From contig DOUW01000193.1 of assembly GCA_003520365.1 (NCBI GenBank), positions 1-5,811 on the forward strand: a stretch of DNA of 5,811 nucleotides. Reading direction: 5' to 3'. Below the pieces are notes generated by a model. The model was not told the origin of the DNA. It did not search any database and was given only the letters and a program-made list of their open reading frames with translations. Origin of the DNA: Massilia sp. GTDB taxonomy: Bacteria > Pseudomonadota > Gammaproteobacteria > Burkholderiales > Burkholderiaceae_D. Of this stretch, positions 5,184-5,811 are shown one piece after another. Made by a program: the position numbers and the translations under genes. Numbering within the stretch: position 1 is the stretch's first letter; each line of letters opens with the position of its first letter.

Positions 5184-5209
5184 ATTTATATAGTGATGAC
5201 TACAAAAAT
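5184..5209. promoter_or_regulatory. Operator 2: predicted BdcR-binding palindrome over the bdcR start
   Basis: ATTTATATAG (5184-5193), a 6-bp centre (TGATGA), then CTACAAAAAT (5200-5209). The arms are inverted repeats at 8 of 10 positions. Compared with operator 1, 17 of the 20 arm bases are identical while the 6-bp centres differ. Its centre falls on the bdcR initiation codon, so binding there could block elongation or start-site use and give autorepression. Confidence 0.58.
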
Positions 5210-5786
5210 TAACCGATCCCGCGGCCGGCCGCGGCAATTCGATCCCGACCAGGCGACCGAAGTCGCGCAGCAGCTGTTCCATGCGCGCGGCTACGACGCG
5301 GTGAGCGTGGCCGACGTGACCGATGCCCTCGGCATCAAGACGCCCAGCTTTTATTCGGCCTTCGGCAGCAAGGCCGGCCTGTACAACCGGGTCATCGAAC
5401 GTTACGGCAGCAAGGGCGCCGTCCCGCTCTCCGTCCTGCTGCGCGCCGACCGCCCTGTTGTCGAGTGCCTCAAGGTATTGCTAGAGGAAGCCGCCCGTAT
5501 CTACTCGGCCGATCCGGACGCGCCCGGCTGCATCGTGCTCGAAGGTTGCCGCAGCACCGACGAAGAAGCCCGCACTGCGGCACGCGCCGCCTACCAGGCT
5601 GCCGAACAGGCGGTGCATGACTACATCGCGAAACGCCACCCGGAACAGGCGCAGGAGGTCGCGGCCTACGTCAGCACGGTGATGAATGGCCTGTCCGCGA
5701 AAGCCAGGATGGGGCAGAGCCAGGCCAGCCTCCTCGCCAGCGCCCGCCTTGCCGGCCTCGCCCTGGCGCAGGTGCTGCCGGCTTGA
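5196..5786 (+). CDS. bdcR: TetR-family repressor, BdcR-like
   Basis: 196 aa. After a basic arm RSRGRPRQFD (8-17) comes the TetR N-terminal DNA-binding domain: helix 1 around ATEVAQQLFHARGYDAV, then the helix-turn-helix VSVADVTDALGIKTPSFYSAFGSKAGLY at 37-63 with the family's typical Y/F-x-x-F-G-S-K-x-x-L-Y ending. The C-terminal ligand/dimer domain carries GCIVLEG (111-117) and TVMNGLSAKAR (161-171), both of which I recall in Escherichia coli BdcR (YjgJ). There, BdcR lies divergent to bdcA and represses it; the same layout here supports the name. The inducing ligand is unknown. ATG 5196 is preferred because it aligns with the E. coli N-terminus; GTG 5193 is directly in front in the same frame. 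Neither has a good SD (AGG at 5179-5181 is distant). Operator 2 overlies the start. Confidence 0.93.
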   Translation: MTTKINRSRGRPRQFDPDQATEVAQQLFHARGYDAVSVADVTDALGIKTPSFYSAFGSKAGLYNRVIERYGSKGAVPLSVLLRADRPVVECLKVLLEEAARIYSADPDAPGCIVLEGCRSTDEEARTAARAAYQAAEQAVHDYIAKRHPEQAQEVAAYVSTVMNGLSAKARMGQSQASLLASARLAGLALAQVLPA

Positions 5787-5811
5787 GCCTGGCGCAGGCC
5801 GGCGTGGCCGG

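Noticed and set aside
5787..5799. GCCTG-GCG-CAGGC hairpin after the bdcR stop as a terminator
   Set aside because: Only 5 bp with a 3-nt loop, and the window ends 12 bases later with no T-run visible.

Overview
The window is GC-rich chromosomal DNA with the look of a betaproteobacterium, probably Burkholderiales/Oxalobacteraceae (Massilia-like). This rests on base composition, on the TTATAATCGA-type promoter before argH, and on the mix of families. It is an inference, not an identification. There are no RNA genes, phage or transposon genes, or CRISPR arrays. Seven genes are complete and one is cut by the left edge.

Left block (1-1563, all minus strand): an exported NTF2/SnoaL-fold protein (973-1563), a GNAT acetyltransferase (434-871), and the first 121 residues of an exported cyanophycinase-like S51 peptidase (1-364). 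They share a direction, but the gaps of 101 and 69 bp and a good -10 box before the acetyltransferase suggest separate or only loosely linked transcription.

Centre (1564-4075, plus strand): argH, argininosuccinate lyase (1693-3090), has its own TATAAT box and is transcribed divergently from the NTF2-fold gene. After it comes a 181-bp gap packed with inverted repeats: two copies of a 15-bp palindrome 30 bp apart, three overlapping GC-rich inverted repeats that cannot all form at once, and a 12-bp perfect palindrome. Then follows amj, the alternate lipid II flippase (3272-4075).

Right block (4076-5811): a 75-aa KTSC-like protein (4160-4387) sits behind a leader hairpin that buries its Shine-Dalgarno sequence. 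It converges with bdcA (4405-5118, minus), an SDR-fold protein very like Escherichia coli BdcA. Divergent from bdcA is its probable TetR-family repressor bdcR (5196-5786). The 77-bp AT-rich gap between them, running into the bdcR start, holds two matching 26-bp imperfect palindromes 49 bp apart. I propose these as BdcR operators; they are the clearest regulatory signal in the window.

No wholly new multi-gene system is visible. The best leads are non-coding: the paired bdcA/bdcR operators, the palindrome-rich argH-amj gap, and two hairpins that mask ribosome binding sites.
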